From the NCBI GenBank assembly GCA_017619445.1, contig JAFZSI010000073.1, positions 1 through 54,077 of the forward strand: 54,077 nucleotides of DNA, in the 5' to 3' direction. Positions 31,475 to 38,746 of this stretch are shown piece by piece. This DNA comes from Prevotella sp. GTDB taxonomy: Bacteria > Bacteroidota > Bacteroidia > Bacteroidales > Bacteroidaceae. The notes below the pieces were generated by a model. That model was not told the origin of the DNA and searched no databases. It saw only the letters and a list, made by a program, of their open reading frames with translations. A program made the position numbers and the translations under genes. Within the stretch, counting starts at the first letter, position 1, and the number at the start of each line of letters is the position of its first letter.

Positions 31475-31506
31475 TTTGGTGTTTACGGAACTAAAGCGTA
31501 ACTTTG
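31475..31506 (+). promoter_or_regulatory. Promoter of the HU-like gene
   Basis: TTTG at 31475-31478, 20 bp, TAACTTTG at 31499-31506. Transcription from here gives a long leader of about 215 nt that contains the repeat array at 31514-31656. Confidence 0.8.
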
Positions 31507-31513
31507 CAATCGT

Positions 31514-31656
31514 AAAGAATCGCTCCACGCCCGTAAAATGAAGAATGAAAAATGAAGAATGAAGAATAAAGAATCGCCCAACGCCCGCAAAATGAAGAAT
31601 GAAAAATGAAGAATGAAAAATGAAGGATGAAGAATGAAGAATCGCCACACGCCCGC
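31514..31656. repeat. Composite repeat in the HU-gene leader
   Basis: Three copies of AAGAATCGCxxxACGCCCG (starts near 31514, 31568, 31636) separated by runs of GAATGAAAAATGAA words. The spacing is 54 then 68 bp; the difference equals one extra GAATGAAAAATGAA unit of 14 bp. Confidence 0.85.
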
Positions 31657-31726
31657 AAGAACTAACCAACTAAAAACTAATCAACAAAAACCTAACAAAT
31701 CGTTTAACCTAAAAACCTAACTAACT

Positions 31727-32158
31727 ATGTTGAAGTATCGTAAGTACAAAATCAATTCGCAGAACGCACAGCTGAACGGCAAGGTGTTTGCCAAGGCTGT
31801 AGTAAACCAGACCATCGACCTGGACGGACTGGCCCGTCATATGGCCAAGCACGGCACGCCCTACACGCGCGGCGTGATTGCGGGCATCCTCCGCGATATG
31901 GTGGACTGTATCCAGGAGCTGACGCTCGAGGGCACGGCGGTGAAGATTCCCGACCTGGCCATCTTCTCGGTGGGCATTCAGTCGAAGGGTGCCGAGAGTG
32001 TGGAGGCATTCACCGCAGCCACCAACATCCGCGGGTTCAAACTCCGCGCACGTGCAACGGGAAACTACCGCAAGTCGGTGCTCAAGACCGTGGCCACCAT
32101 CAAGGAGATGGACGACTATGACGGAACGCTTGCGCCAGCACAGGAGACGAATCCGTAA
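31727..32158 (+). CDS. HU-like DNA-binding protein (HU-HIG type)
   Basis: A 143-residue protein of the HU-related family found in Bacteroidetes. It has the helix-turn-helix-like start (Tyr-Lys-Ile-Asn-Ser-Gln), an Ile-Asp-Leu-Asp-Gly-Leu-Ala helix, and the beta arm region Val-Lys-Ile-Pro-Asp-Leu-Ala-Ile-Phe-Ser-Val-Gly, with a Ser-Gly-Ala-Glu linker and a final DNA-binding beta segment Phe-Lys-Leu-Arg-Ala-Arg-Ala-Thr-Gly. Members sit beside BT4734-type primase-helicases and smalltalk peptides in many Bacteroides and Prevotella genomes. The start at 31727 is the only reasonable ATG. Confidence 0.88.
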   Translation: MLKYRKYKINSQNAQLNGKVFAKAVVNQTIDLDGLARHMAKHGTPYTRGVIAGILRDMVDCIQELTLEGTAVKIPDLAIFSVGIQSKGAESVEAFTAATNIRGFKLRARATGNYRKSVLKTVATIKEMDDYDGTLAPAQETNP

Positions 32159-32170
32159 AGACAAGACCGG

Positions 32171-32290
32171 CCCCCTAACCCCCGGGTGGGGGGCTTTCTC
32201 ACACAGAGGAATCTCACACTGAGGAATCTCACACAGAGGAATCTCACACAGAGGAATCTCACACAGAGGAACGGAGGGGAAGGAGTTTTT
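32171..32290. repeat. GC hairpin plus 15-bp CTCACACAGAGGAAT tandem repeat
   Basis: A CCCCCTAACCCCCGGGTGGGGGG hairpin of the GC family (32171-32193) directly precedes five copies of a 15-bp unit CTCACACAGAGGAAT (32198, 32213, 32228, 32243, 32258), the second with one change, and then an inverted arm. The hairpin and T-rich sequence may end HU transcription. Confidence 0.85.
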
Positions 32291-32411
32291 GGCTCTGAAC
32301 CTCTGCGCCTCTGCGTGAAAAGACTAAAACCTTTAGACCTTAATCTTTAAAAACTAACTAAAAACCGGCCTTCTTTCCCCTCCGGGGAGATGGGGGCTCC
32401 TCAAAAAAACT

Positions 32412-32513
32412 ATGAAAAAAGAAACTTGGAAATTCATCTTGCAACTCATCATCAGCATCCTCACGGCCATAGCAACCACGCTGGGCGTGACCAGTTGCAT
32501 GGGCGTGCTGTGA
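32412..32513 (+). CDS. Smalltalk peptide
   Basis: A 33-residue peptide: Met-Lys-Lys-Glu-Thr-Trp-Lys-Phe-Ile-Leu-Gln, then a hydrophobic Leu-Ile-Ile-Ser-Ile-Leu-Thr-Ala-Ile-Ala stretch and a Thr-Ser-Cys-Met end. This matches the conserved 'smalltalk' family of Bacteroidetes, short single-span peptides encoded next to HU-like proteins. The Ser-Cys could be a lipidation-like site, but that is a guess. Function unknown. Confidence 0.9.
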   Translation: MKKETWKFILQLIISILTAIATTLGVTSCMGVL

Positions 32514-32539
32514 TAAATGTGGACGATTGGGGACAAACG

Positions 32540-32606
32540 AAACGCCCCCTGACCCTGTTAATGGGTCAACGCCCCCCAGCCCCCTCTAATCTTAGAGGGG
32601 GAGTTT
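32540..32606. repeat. CCCCCTCTAATCTTAGAGGGGG repeat, right copy
   Basis: Reverse-complement partner of the element at 24551-24652, including the CTCTAAxxTTAGAG palindrome and GGGTCAACGCCCCC. The two copies face each other across 8 kb. Confidence 0.85.
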
Positions 32607-32617
32607 AATAGCTCTCC

Positions 32618-33802
32618 TCATCCTCTTGCCATGCGGTAGATGGCTTCCATGTCGCTGGCGTTGAGGACTTTGAGGCAGCCGCAGGTGGCTGTGCGGTCGC
32701 GGCTGCACTTGCGGGTCATCTCGGCGATTTCCTCGTCGGTGATGTCGCGGCCGATGAGTTGTTTGATGTTGATGGGCATTCCGATGGCGAGGTAGAAGCG
32801 TTCCATGGCCTCGATGCCCTGGAGGGCGGTGGCCTCGGGGTTGGTGAAGTCGTTGGGCACGTCCATGACGTTGACCGCGAAGCGCACGAAGCGCGATAGG
32901 TTCTCGTGCATCACGTAGCGCGCCCAGCTGGGCCAGATGGCCGCGAGGCCTGCTCCGTGGGTTACGTCGAACATGCCGCTGAGCTCATGCTCCAGCTGAT
33001 GGGTGGCCCAGTCGTCGGCTACGCCGCAGCCTGTGAGTCCCCAGTGTGCCACGCTGCCGCCCCACATGATTTGCGCGCGGTTGCGGTAGTCCTCGGGGTC
33101 TTTGAGCACGGCGAAGACGGCGCTTTTCATGCGTCGCAGCACGGCCTCGGCGAGGTCGGTGGTGAGGTCCATGTCGTCGTCCTTGGTGAAGTAGCGTTCC
33201 ATGGTGTGCATCATCATGTCGGTCACTCCGGCTGCCGTCTGATAGGGTGGGAGTGTGAAGGTGCGCTTAGGGTTCATGATGGCGAACTTGGGTCGCGACA
33301 TGTTGTTTGAGTAGCCCAGCTTCACGTCGCCGTCCTCGTTGGTGATGACGCTTGCCTCGCTCATCTCGCTGCCTGCTGCGGGTATGGTGAGCACGGAGGC
33401 CACGGGGAGCATGTTTTTGGGCTCGGCCAGGCCGAGGTAGAAGTCCCACACGTCGCCTTCGTAGCAAACGCCGTAGGCGATGCACTTGGCTGAGTCGATG
33501 ACGCTGCCGCCGCCTATTGCGAGGATGAAGTCAACGCCTTCTTTGCGGCAGAGGCTGATGCCTTCCTTGGCTTTTGAGAGCCTCGGATTGGGCACCACGC
33601 CGCCGAGGGTTACATAGTCGATGCCGCCCTCGCTGAGCAGGCCGCAGATTTTGCCGAGCAGTCCTGAGCGCTCAGCGCTCTTGCCGCCATAGTGTACGAG
33701 CACCTTGGTGCCGCCATATTTCTTCACGAGGGGGGCTACATGCTCCTCTGCGTGTTCACCAAACATCACTTCTGTTGGTGCGTAGTAATTGAAGTCTTTC
33801 AT
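32618..33802 (-). CDS. Iron-containing alcohol dehydrogenase
   Basis: A 394-residue group III alcohol dehydrogenase of the butanol-dehydrogenase/YqhD type. Seen: the NAD(P)-binding Gly-Gly-Gly-Ser-Val-Ile-Asp-Ser-Ala-Lys (about 97-106), and the metal ligands Asp and His in the segment Asp-Trp-Ala-Thr-His-Gln-Leu-Glu-His-Glu-Leu and in Asp-Val-Thr-His-Gly-Ala-Gly-Leu. Length is normal. Reduces aldehydes to alcohols (fermentation or detoxification). Single gene, opposite strand to the HU/smalltalk pair. GC-rich relative to the RM operon. Confidence 0.92.
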   Translation of the reverse strand: MKDFNYYAPTEVMFGEHAEEHVAPLVKKYGGTKVLVHYGGKSAERSGLLGKICGLLSEGGIDYVTLGGVVPNPRLSKAKEGISLCRKEGVDFILAIGGGSVIDSAKCIAYGVCYEGDVWDFYLGLAEPKNMLPVASVLTIPAAGSEMSEASVITNEDGDVKLGYSNNMSRPKFAIMNPKRTFTLPPYQTAAGVTDMMMHTMERYFTKDDDMDLTTDLAEAVLRRMKSAVFAVLKDPEDYRNRAQIMWGGSVAHWGLTGCGVADDWATHQLEHELSGMFDVTHGAGLAAIWPSWARYVMHENLSRFVRFAVNVMDVPNDFTNPEATALQGIEAMERFYLAIGMPINIKQLIGRDITDEEIAEMTRKCSRDRTATCGCLKVLNASDMEAIYRMARG

Positions 33803-33817
33803 GATTTACTATTTTTA

Positions 33818-34090
33818 TTTACGGGAGTTATCTGGAGTTATCGGAAGTTAAGAGGTCTTCGACCTCTGGAGTTATCGGACAAATGTTTTCAAACCATAAC
33901 TTACGGGAGTTATCGGAAGTTAAGAGGTCTTCGACCTCTGGAGTTATCGGACAATAGTTTTTCAAACCATAACTTACGGGAGTTATCTGGAGTTATCGGA
34001 CATTAGCATGACATTTGTCCGTTAACTTCCGTTAACTCCAACCGACGCAGTCGGTTTAACTCCCCTTAACTCCAACCGACGGAGTCGGTT
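33818..34090. repeat. GGAGTTATCGG repeat with triloop hairpins, locus 1
   Basis: Duplicated blocks of about 79 bp hold GGAGTTATCGG words and the perfect hairpin AGAGGTC-TTC-GACCTCT (33851-33867 and 33923-33939). On the right side are AACCGAC-GCA-GTCGGTT (34040-34056) and AACCGAC-GGA-GTCGGTT (34074-34090). Same type of element as 44960-45130. Confidence 0.85.
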
Positions 34091-35112
34091 TAACCCTCAA
34101 TTTCCTTCTTCGCTTTCTCCTGTGCTTCTATCACGCGGTCGCACCAGGCGTCGAACTCGGGGTCTGCGACTTGCAGTTCAGGATGTGCAAGGATGTAGGC
34201 CACGCACCGGCGCACACCCTCGTCAAAACGGGTGACGGCCTGGAATCCGGGCACGGCGCGTTTGAGCTTGGTGCAGTCGAAGACCACGGTCACCGATTTG
34301 TCGCCTGTGAGGTTGCCCGTGAAGTCGTACTCTTTCGGGGCAACGGCGGCAAGGAAGTCTGAGGCAACGTGGTAGAGCCGGGCCTTGACGTTGAGCGCGT
34401 TGGCCACGCACTCGTAGATTTGGTTCCATGTCAGCGACTCGTCGCTCATTATCTGGAAAGCCTCGCCGATGGCCTTGGGATTGCCCAGCAGGCCGATGAA
34501 GCCTCGGGCAAAGTCTTCGTTCCACGTAAGGGTCCACAACGAGCTGCCGTCGCCATGCACCAGCACAGGCTTGCCTTCCATCATGCGGCGGAGCACTTGC
34601 CAGCTGCCTTTCAGTCCGTGTACGCTGACGGGCACGGCGCGCTCGCAGTAGGTGTGGCTGGGGCGTATGATGGTGGCGGGGAAGCCGTTAGTGCGGTATT
34701 CGTTCATGAGCAGTTCCTCGCATGCAATCTTGTTGCGCGAGTATTCCCAGTAGGGATTGGCCAGTGCGGTTCCCTCGGTGATGAGGTGGCTGCTTGCGGG
34801 TTTGGCGTAGGCTGATGCCGAGCTGATGTAAACATACTGGCGTGTGCGGTTGCGGAACAGGCGAATGTCGCGCTCCACCTGGGTAGGCAGGAAACCGATG
34901 AACTCGCAAACGGCGTCGAACTGCTCGTCGCCCAGTTGGCGGAGCACTTCTTTCTCGTCGTCGATGTCAGCAATAATCTGTCTGACGTTCTTGGGCACCT
35001 CGCTCTTGCGTGTGCCTCGGTTCAGAAGCCAAAGGTCGTGGTCGGCTGCCGCTAATTGTCGGGTGATGGCGCTGCTGATGGTGCCCGTGCCACCAATCAT
35101 TAGTATTTTCAT
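34090..35112 (-). CDS. NAD-dependent epimerase/dehydratase-like SDR
   Basis: A 340-residue extended SDR. Gly-Gly-Thr-Gly-Thr-Ile-Ser (8-14) is the dinucleotide loop, Ile-Ser-Ser-Ala-Ser-Ala-Tyr the serine strand, and Tyr-Ser-Arg-Asn-Lys (Tyr-x3-Lys) the catalytic pair. The C-terminal half has the substrate domain with Ile-Arg-Pro-Ser-His-Thr-Tyr. Likely a nucleotide-sugar or related sugar-modifying enzyme; exact substrate not visible. The last codon and stop fall into a repeat hairpin (34074-34090). Confidence 0.85.
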   Translation of the reverse strand: MKILMIGGTGTISSAITRQLAAADHDLWLLNRGTRKSEVPKNVRQIIADIDDEKEVLRQLGDEQFDAVCEFIGFLPTQVERDIRLFRNRTRQYVYISSASAYAKPASSHLITEGTALANPYWEYSRNKIACEELLMNEYRTNGFPATIIRPSHTYCERAVPVSVHGLKGSWQVLRRMMEGKPVLVHGDGSSLWTLTWNEDFARGFIGLLGNPKAIGEAFQIMSDESLTWNQIYECVANALNVKARLYHVASDFLAAVAPKEYDFTGNLTGDKSVTVVFDCTKLKRAVPGFQAVTRFDEGVRRCVAYILAHPELQVADPEFDAWCDRVIEAQEKAKKEIEG

Positions 35113-35125
35113 GTTTTTTTGTTTT

Positions 35126-35195
35126 TAGGAGTAAAGGAGTAGAGGAGTAATAGGAGTAAAGGAGTAGAGGAGTAAAAGGAGGGAAGGAGTAAAGG
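35126..35195. repeat. AGGAGTAAAGGAGTA short repeat
   Basis: Low-complexity purine words (AGGAGTAAAGGAGTAGAGGAGTA) fill the spacer between the SDR start and the ECF gene end. Pyrimidine-strand counterparts occur at 42733-42775 and 53651-53693. Confidence 0.75.
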
Positions 35196-35197
35196 AG

Positions 35198-35704
35198 TTA
35201 CTTCGAACTAACTTTCAGAATGAGCCAGGCTCCAAACACCTGCAACAAGATGCCAGGCCAGCCGATGGTGAAGTCGGCGATGGTGGCCTGAATGCTGCCC
35301 GTGAGCAGCAGTTCACCCAGACAGCCGATGGCCATACTCACCAGCACCACTCCGAGGATGATGGGGAGGCTCACTTTCTTGAAATACTGGGCTGCCAGTC
35401 CGGCAACGATGGCCAGCACGGCGAGTTTGAGGGTCATTACCGGCATTACGCTCCATTGGGGCAGGCCAAAGACGTAGTGGTTGACCAGCGGCGACAACAG
35501 GGCAGCCAACAACCCCACCTTCCAGCCGAACTTGTAGGCTCCGGCCAGAATGACGAGCGAGAGCGGCGCGAAGATGATGCCGCCCTGGGGAATGAGGTGG
35601 AACAACTGAGGCAACACCATGTTGCAGACCACGAATATGGCAGCCCACAGATAGGTTTTCGCCTCGTCATAATTCAATGCATACAATTTTACGTTTGCTT
35701 CCAT
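35198..35704 (-). CDS. ECF transporter S-component-like membrane protein
   Basis: A 168-residue protein with about five or six hydrophobic helices (roughly 18-36, 40-58, 62-80, 84-104, 112-134, 145-166) and short loops, which fits the substrate-binding S component of an energy-coupling-factor transporter. Gly-Gly-Ile-Ile-Phe-Ala-Pro-Leu and Gly-Leu-Pro-Gln-Trp are typical loop features. No A/A'/T genes are nearby, so it probably uses a shared energising module. No riboswitch was recognised in the short upstream region, and the vitamin or metal substrate is not known. Confidence 0.7.
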   Translation of the reverse strand: MEANVKLYALNYDEAKTYLWAAIFVVCNMVLPQLFHLIPQGGIIFAPLSLVILAGAYKFGWKVGLLAALLSPLVNHYVFGLPQWSVMPVMTLKLAVLAIVAGLAAQYFKKVSLPIILGVVLVSMAIGCLGELLLTGSIQATIADFTIGWPGILLQVFGAWLILKVSSK

Positions 35705-35753
35705 GATTATTTGGTTTTAAGTTATTAATTTATTTCGTTTCTGAATTTTTGAA

Positions 35754-35804
35754 TCCCCCCACCGGGGGGTTAGGGGGGCTTCTACCGGAGGGGTAGGGGG
35801 GCTT
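35754..35804. repeat. GC-rich CCCCCCACCGGGGGG repeat, double
   Basis: Two neighbouring units with ACCGGGGGG and ACCGGAGGGG cores and GGGGGGCTT ends, lying just after the stop of the outer-membrane gene. Confidence 0.8.
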
Positions 35805-35808
35805 TGTT

Positions 35809-38733
35809 TTACCAGCGTCTTCCGCGCTGGAAGTTGTTATTGTTGTTGTTTCTGTTGCCCCACTTTTTCTCGTAACGGCCTTCGGTATCTACTTTTCCTC
35901 CGAACATGTTGAGCCGGTAGCGCACGTGGAGCATGGCGTAGCTGTTGACGCTATTGTATTGCGTGTCGCTTCTGCCCGTGGCGTTCACCCACCGCTCATA
36001 GTTGCTCTGCTGGCCGAGCAGGTCGTAGAAGTTGAGTGCCACGATGAGCGACTTGTTTTTGAAGAACGACTTTGACACCTGACCGTTCCAAATGAGCTCG
36101 TTGGTGTTCATCGTCTTGTCGTTGTAGCCCCGTCGGCTGCGCTCGTGCAGGTTCATGCTGATTTCGAAGTCCAGGGGCAGGCGCACGAGACATTGTCCGC
36201 CGTAGTTCAGCTGCCAAGTGTCGAGATTGGCGGTGGGCTGCAATTCGTTGCGCGAGTGCTGATAGTTGACGTTGCCGTCGAGGGTTATTTCAAACCAGTC
36301 GTTGCGGTAGCCCGCCGTCAGTCGCTCGTTCAGGTTGACGGTTCGCGTGGTGTTCTTCTGTGCGTCGGCCATCTGCTGAGCCACATAGCTCACGAAGTTG
36401 TTGTAGCGCACGCGGGTGTCGGTGCCAACGTTCCAATGGGCTGTTGAGTCGATGGCGGTGTTGAAGGTGAAACCGCCGTTCACGTTCCAGTTGCCGTTGA
36501 TGTTCTCAGGCCGCGAGATGCTTCCGCCCGTCTCGGGATTGTAGCGCACCAGGTTGGAGATGCTGTTGCGTATGTGGCGATAGTTGGCATAGACCACGAT
36601 GGAGCGTTTGTAGCGCACGATGTAGTTGTTGTAGTAGGCGTTGAGCGAGTTGGTGAACTGCGGCTTCAGGCCCGGGTTTCCCTGCGTGATATAGAGCGGG
36701 TTTGAGTCGTCGGTAATGTCGAGCAGCTGCGTCATTTCGGGCTGGCGGGTGTCGCCTCGGTAGTGTACCCAGAGGTTGCTCTGCTCGCTGAACTTATAGT
36801 GGAAGTCGAAGGTGGGCGTCAGGTTGGTGACGTTTCTCACCGTATCGACGTAGATGCCGCGGTAGTCCTGAATGAAGTTGGAGTGCTGCGGTTGCACAAG
36901 AAAACCAACGTTGTAGTCGTATTTCTCCACGCGGTGGCGAAGGGTGAGACGCAGGTTGTGGGTGTAGTTCTTGTACTCGGAATACCGGCTCAGGTTCTTG
37001 TCGAGATAGTTGTCCATGTGGCCATAGACCGTTGAGAGCCAGGGGGCCCACTCGCGGTACTGGGGTGTGATGCCTGCGAAGATGTTCTCCGGCATCAGGC
37101 TGAAGTCGTAGGTCTGACGGTCGCTCTCGTTGCGGTTGTAACGCAGCTCGTAGTTGAATTGCAGGTGGGCACCTTTCCATAGCGGCTCGCTATAGGTGGT
37201 GCTCAACACATAGCCGCTGGAGTTGGTGGGCGTGGTGTTGTAGCGGGCGGTGTAGTAGGTGGAGTCTTGCCCAGCCTGGTTCTTGATGAGGAAGAGGTGT
37301 ACCTCGTTGTCAGAAACGTTCTCGTTCTGGTTGTTGCCGCCGCTGGCTTCCGCCCTGACGACGATGTTTCTGCCGCGCGGGTTCAACCGCCGGTAGAGTT
37401 GAATCATGCCCCAGGCGTTCTTGTTCTTGCCGTAGGTGAGGCTGGCGTTCTTGTTGCGGTTCACCAGATAGGGAGCCAGGGGTCCCGTGGGGTCGGTTGA
37501 GGCCAGCGGGTCTTCGACGTAGAGATAGGGGTCGTCGTTGAAGGTTGCCGAGAGCGATGTGGTGGTGCCGTCTTCGGTTCCGTAGGTGCCGTTGGCTCGC
37601 ATCAGGATGTTGGTGAGCGAGTCGGGTTTCCACTCAAAGCGCAGGTTGCCTCGCCAGTTGTCGCTCCGCGTGTAGTTAGACGTGGTGCTGTTCTGGAAGG
37701 TGCGCGAGGTTTCGCTATAGAAGTTCTCGCTGGCGTTGTGCGTCTGGTTGTCGCCGTCGCGGTGGTTCCATCGTATGCTGGCGTCAATTTTCAGTTTGTC
37801 GCCGTCGTCGTAGTTGAGGTTGGTGCCCAGCATTTTGCGGGCGTTCAGACCACGTCGGTTCCACCAGGAGGCGTTTTCCTCCTTGTTGTTGAAGTTGCCC
37901 AGGAGCACGATGCGGGTCTTGTCGGTGAATCTGCTGCCCATGCCTCGCGAAGCATAGCGGTGCTTGGTGCCGCCGGCAATATCGAGGTTGGTCATGTAGC
38001 CGTGGTTCATGCCTTTCTTGATACTGAAGTCGAGCACGGTTTCTTTCTCGCCGTCCTCAATACCTGTGATGCGCGCCTGGTCGCTCTGCTGGTCGTAGAA
38101 CTTCATGTTCTGAATGATGTTCACTGGAATGTTCTTCAGGGCTGTCTCCACGTCGCCCAGCATGAATTCCTTGCCGTCGAGCAGAATCTTCTTCACCTCC
38201 TTGCCGTTGATGGTGATGTTGCCGTCGTCATCGACTTCGGCTCCGGGGATGCGCTTGATGAGTTCCTCGATGGGCGAGCCTTCGGGGGTGCGGTAGGCTT
38301 CGGGGTTATAGACGAGCGTGTCTTTTCTGACCACAACCTGCGCGGCACGGCCCGTGATAACCGTTTCTTTCAGCACGATGCTCTCTGACGACATCAGCAG
38401 CACGCCGAGGTCAACATACTGGTCGCGGCGCAACGTGACTTCGCGCTCAAGGGTCTCATAGCCTATAGATGAAATACGCAGACGATAGGTGCCGCTCGAA
38501 GGTGCCTCAACGCTGAATACGCCCTTGTCGTTGCTCAGGCTGCCTCCAACAAACGTACTGTCGGAGGCCTGAAACAACTGTATGGTGGCCTGAGATACAG
38601 GTTCTTTGAATTCCGCATCGACCAATTCTCCGTTGATGGTCAGCCGCTCGTCTTCACTCTCATCTTCTGTCTGTGCATAGCCACTAAGGGGCATCAAAGC
38701 CCATAGGGCCATGATGAATGTGAGAATTCTCAT
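35809..38733 (-). CDS. Outer-membrane beta-barrel protein with carboxypeptidase-regulatory-like domain
   Basis: A 974-residue protein with a signal peptide (1-20). Residues about 31-115 form a CarboxypepD_reg-like beta domain (Ile-Asn-Gly-Glu-Leu-Val-Asp ... Ile-Gly-Tyr-Glu-Thr). Residues about 120-260 resemble a TonB-receptor plug (Ile-Lys-Arg-Ile-Pro-Gly-Ala-Glu-Val-Asp; Leu-Asp-Gly-Lys-Glu), and the rest is a long barrel with alternating Tyr/Arg/Asn strands, matching the 'outer membrane beta-barrel family' (OMP_b-brl_3). The GH9 gene ends 13 bp upstream, so they are likely cotranscribed. No SusD partner. The C-terminus is unusually rich in Asn and Arg. Confidence 0.88.
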   Translation of the reverse strand: MRILTFIMALWALMPLSGYAQTEDESEDERLTINGELVDAEFKEPVSQATIQLFQASDSTFVGGSLSNDKGVFSVEAPSSGTYRLRISSIGYETLEREVTLRRDQYVDLGVLLMSSESIVLKETVITGRAAQVVVRKDTLVYNPEAYRTPEGSPIEELIKRIPGAEVDDDGNITINGKEVKKILLDGKEFMLGDVETALKNIPVNIIQNMKFYDQQSDQARITGIEDGEKETVLDFSIKKGMNHGYMTNLDIAGGTKHRYASRGMGSRFTDKTRIVLLGNFNNKEENASWWNRRGLNARKMLGTNLNYDDGDKLKIDASIRWNHRDGDNQTHNASENFYSETSRTFQNSTTSNYTRSDNWRGNLRFEWKPDSLTNILMRANGTYGTEDGTTTSLSATFNDDPYLYVEDPLASTDPTGPLAPYLVNRNKNASLTYGKNKNAWGMIQLYRRLNPRGRNIVVRAEASGGNNQNENVSDNEVHLFLIKNQAGQDSTYYTARYNTTPTNSSGYVLSTTYSEPLWKGAHLQFNYELRYNRNESDRQTYDFSLMPENIFAGITPQYREWAPWLSTVYGHMDNYLDKNLSRYSEYKNYTHNLRLTLRHRVEKYDYNVGFLVQPQHSNFIQDYRGIYVDTVRNVTNLTPTFDFHYKFSEQSNLWVHYRGDTRQPEMTQLLDITDDSNPLYITQGNPGLKPQFTNSLNAYYNNYIVRYKRSIVVYANYRHIRNSISNLVRYNPETGGSISRPENINGNWNVNGGFTFNTAIDSTAHWNVGTDTRVRYNNFVSYVAQQMADAQKNTTRTVNLNERLTAGYRNDWFEITLDGNVNYQHSRNELQPTANLDTWQLNYGGQCLVRLPLDFEISMNLHERSRRGYNDKTMNTNELIWNGQVSKSFFKNKSLIVALNFYDLLGQQSNYERWVNATGRSDTQYNSVNSYAMLHVRYRLNMFGGKVDTEGRYEKKWGNRNNNNNNFQRGRRW

Positions 38734-38746
38734 TGCCTGATACTCC

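Noticed and set aside
35705-35753. Riboswitch upstream of the ECF S-component
   Set aside because: The spacer is short and AT-rich, and no cobalamin, thiamine or other riboswitch signature could be recognised.
37738-38388. Plus-strand open frame of 216 codons
   Set aside because: Antisense to the outer-membrane barrel gene.
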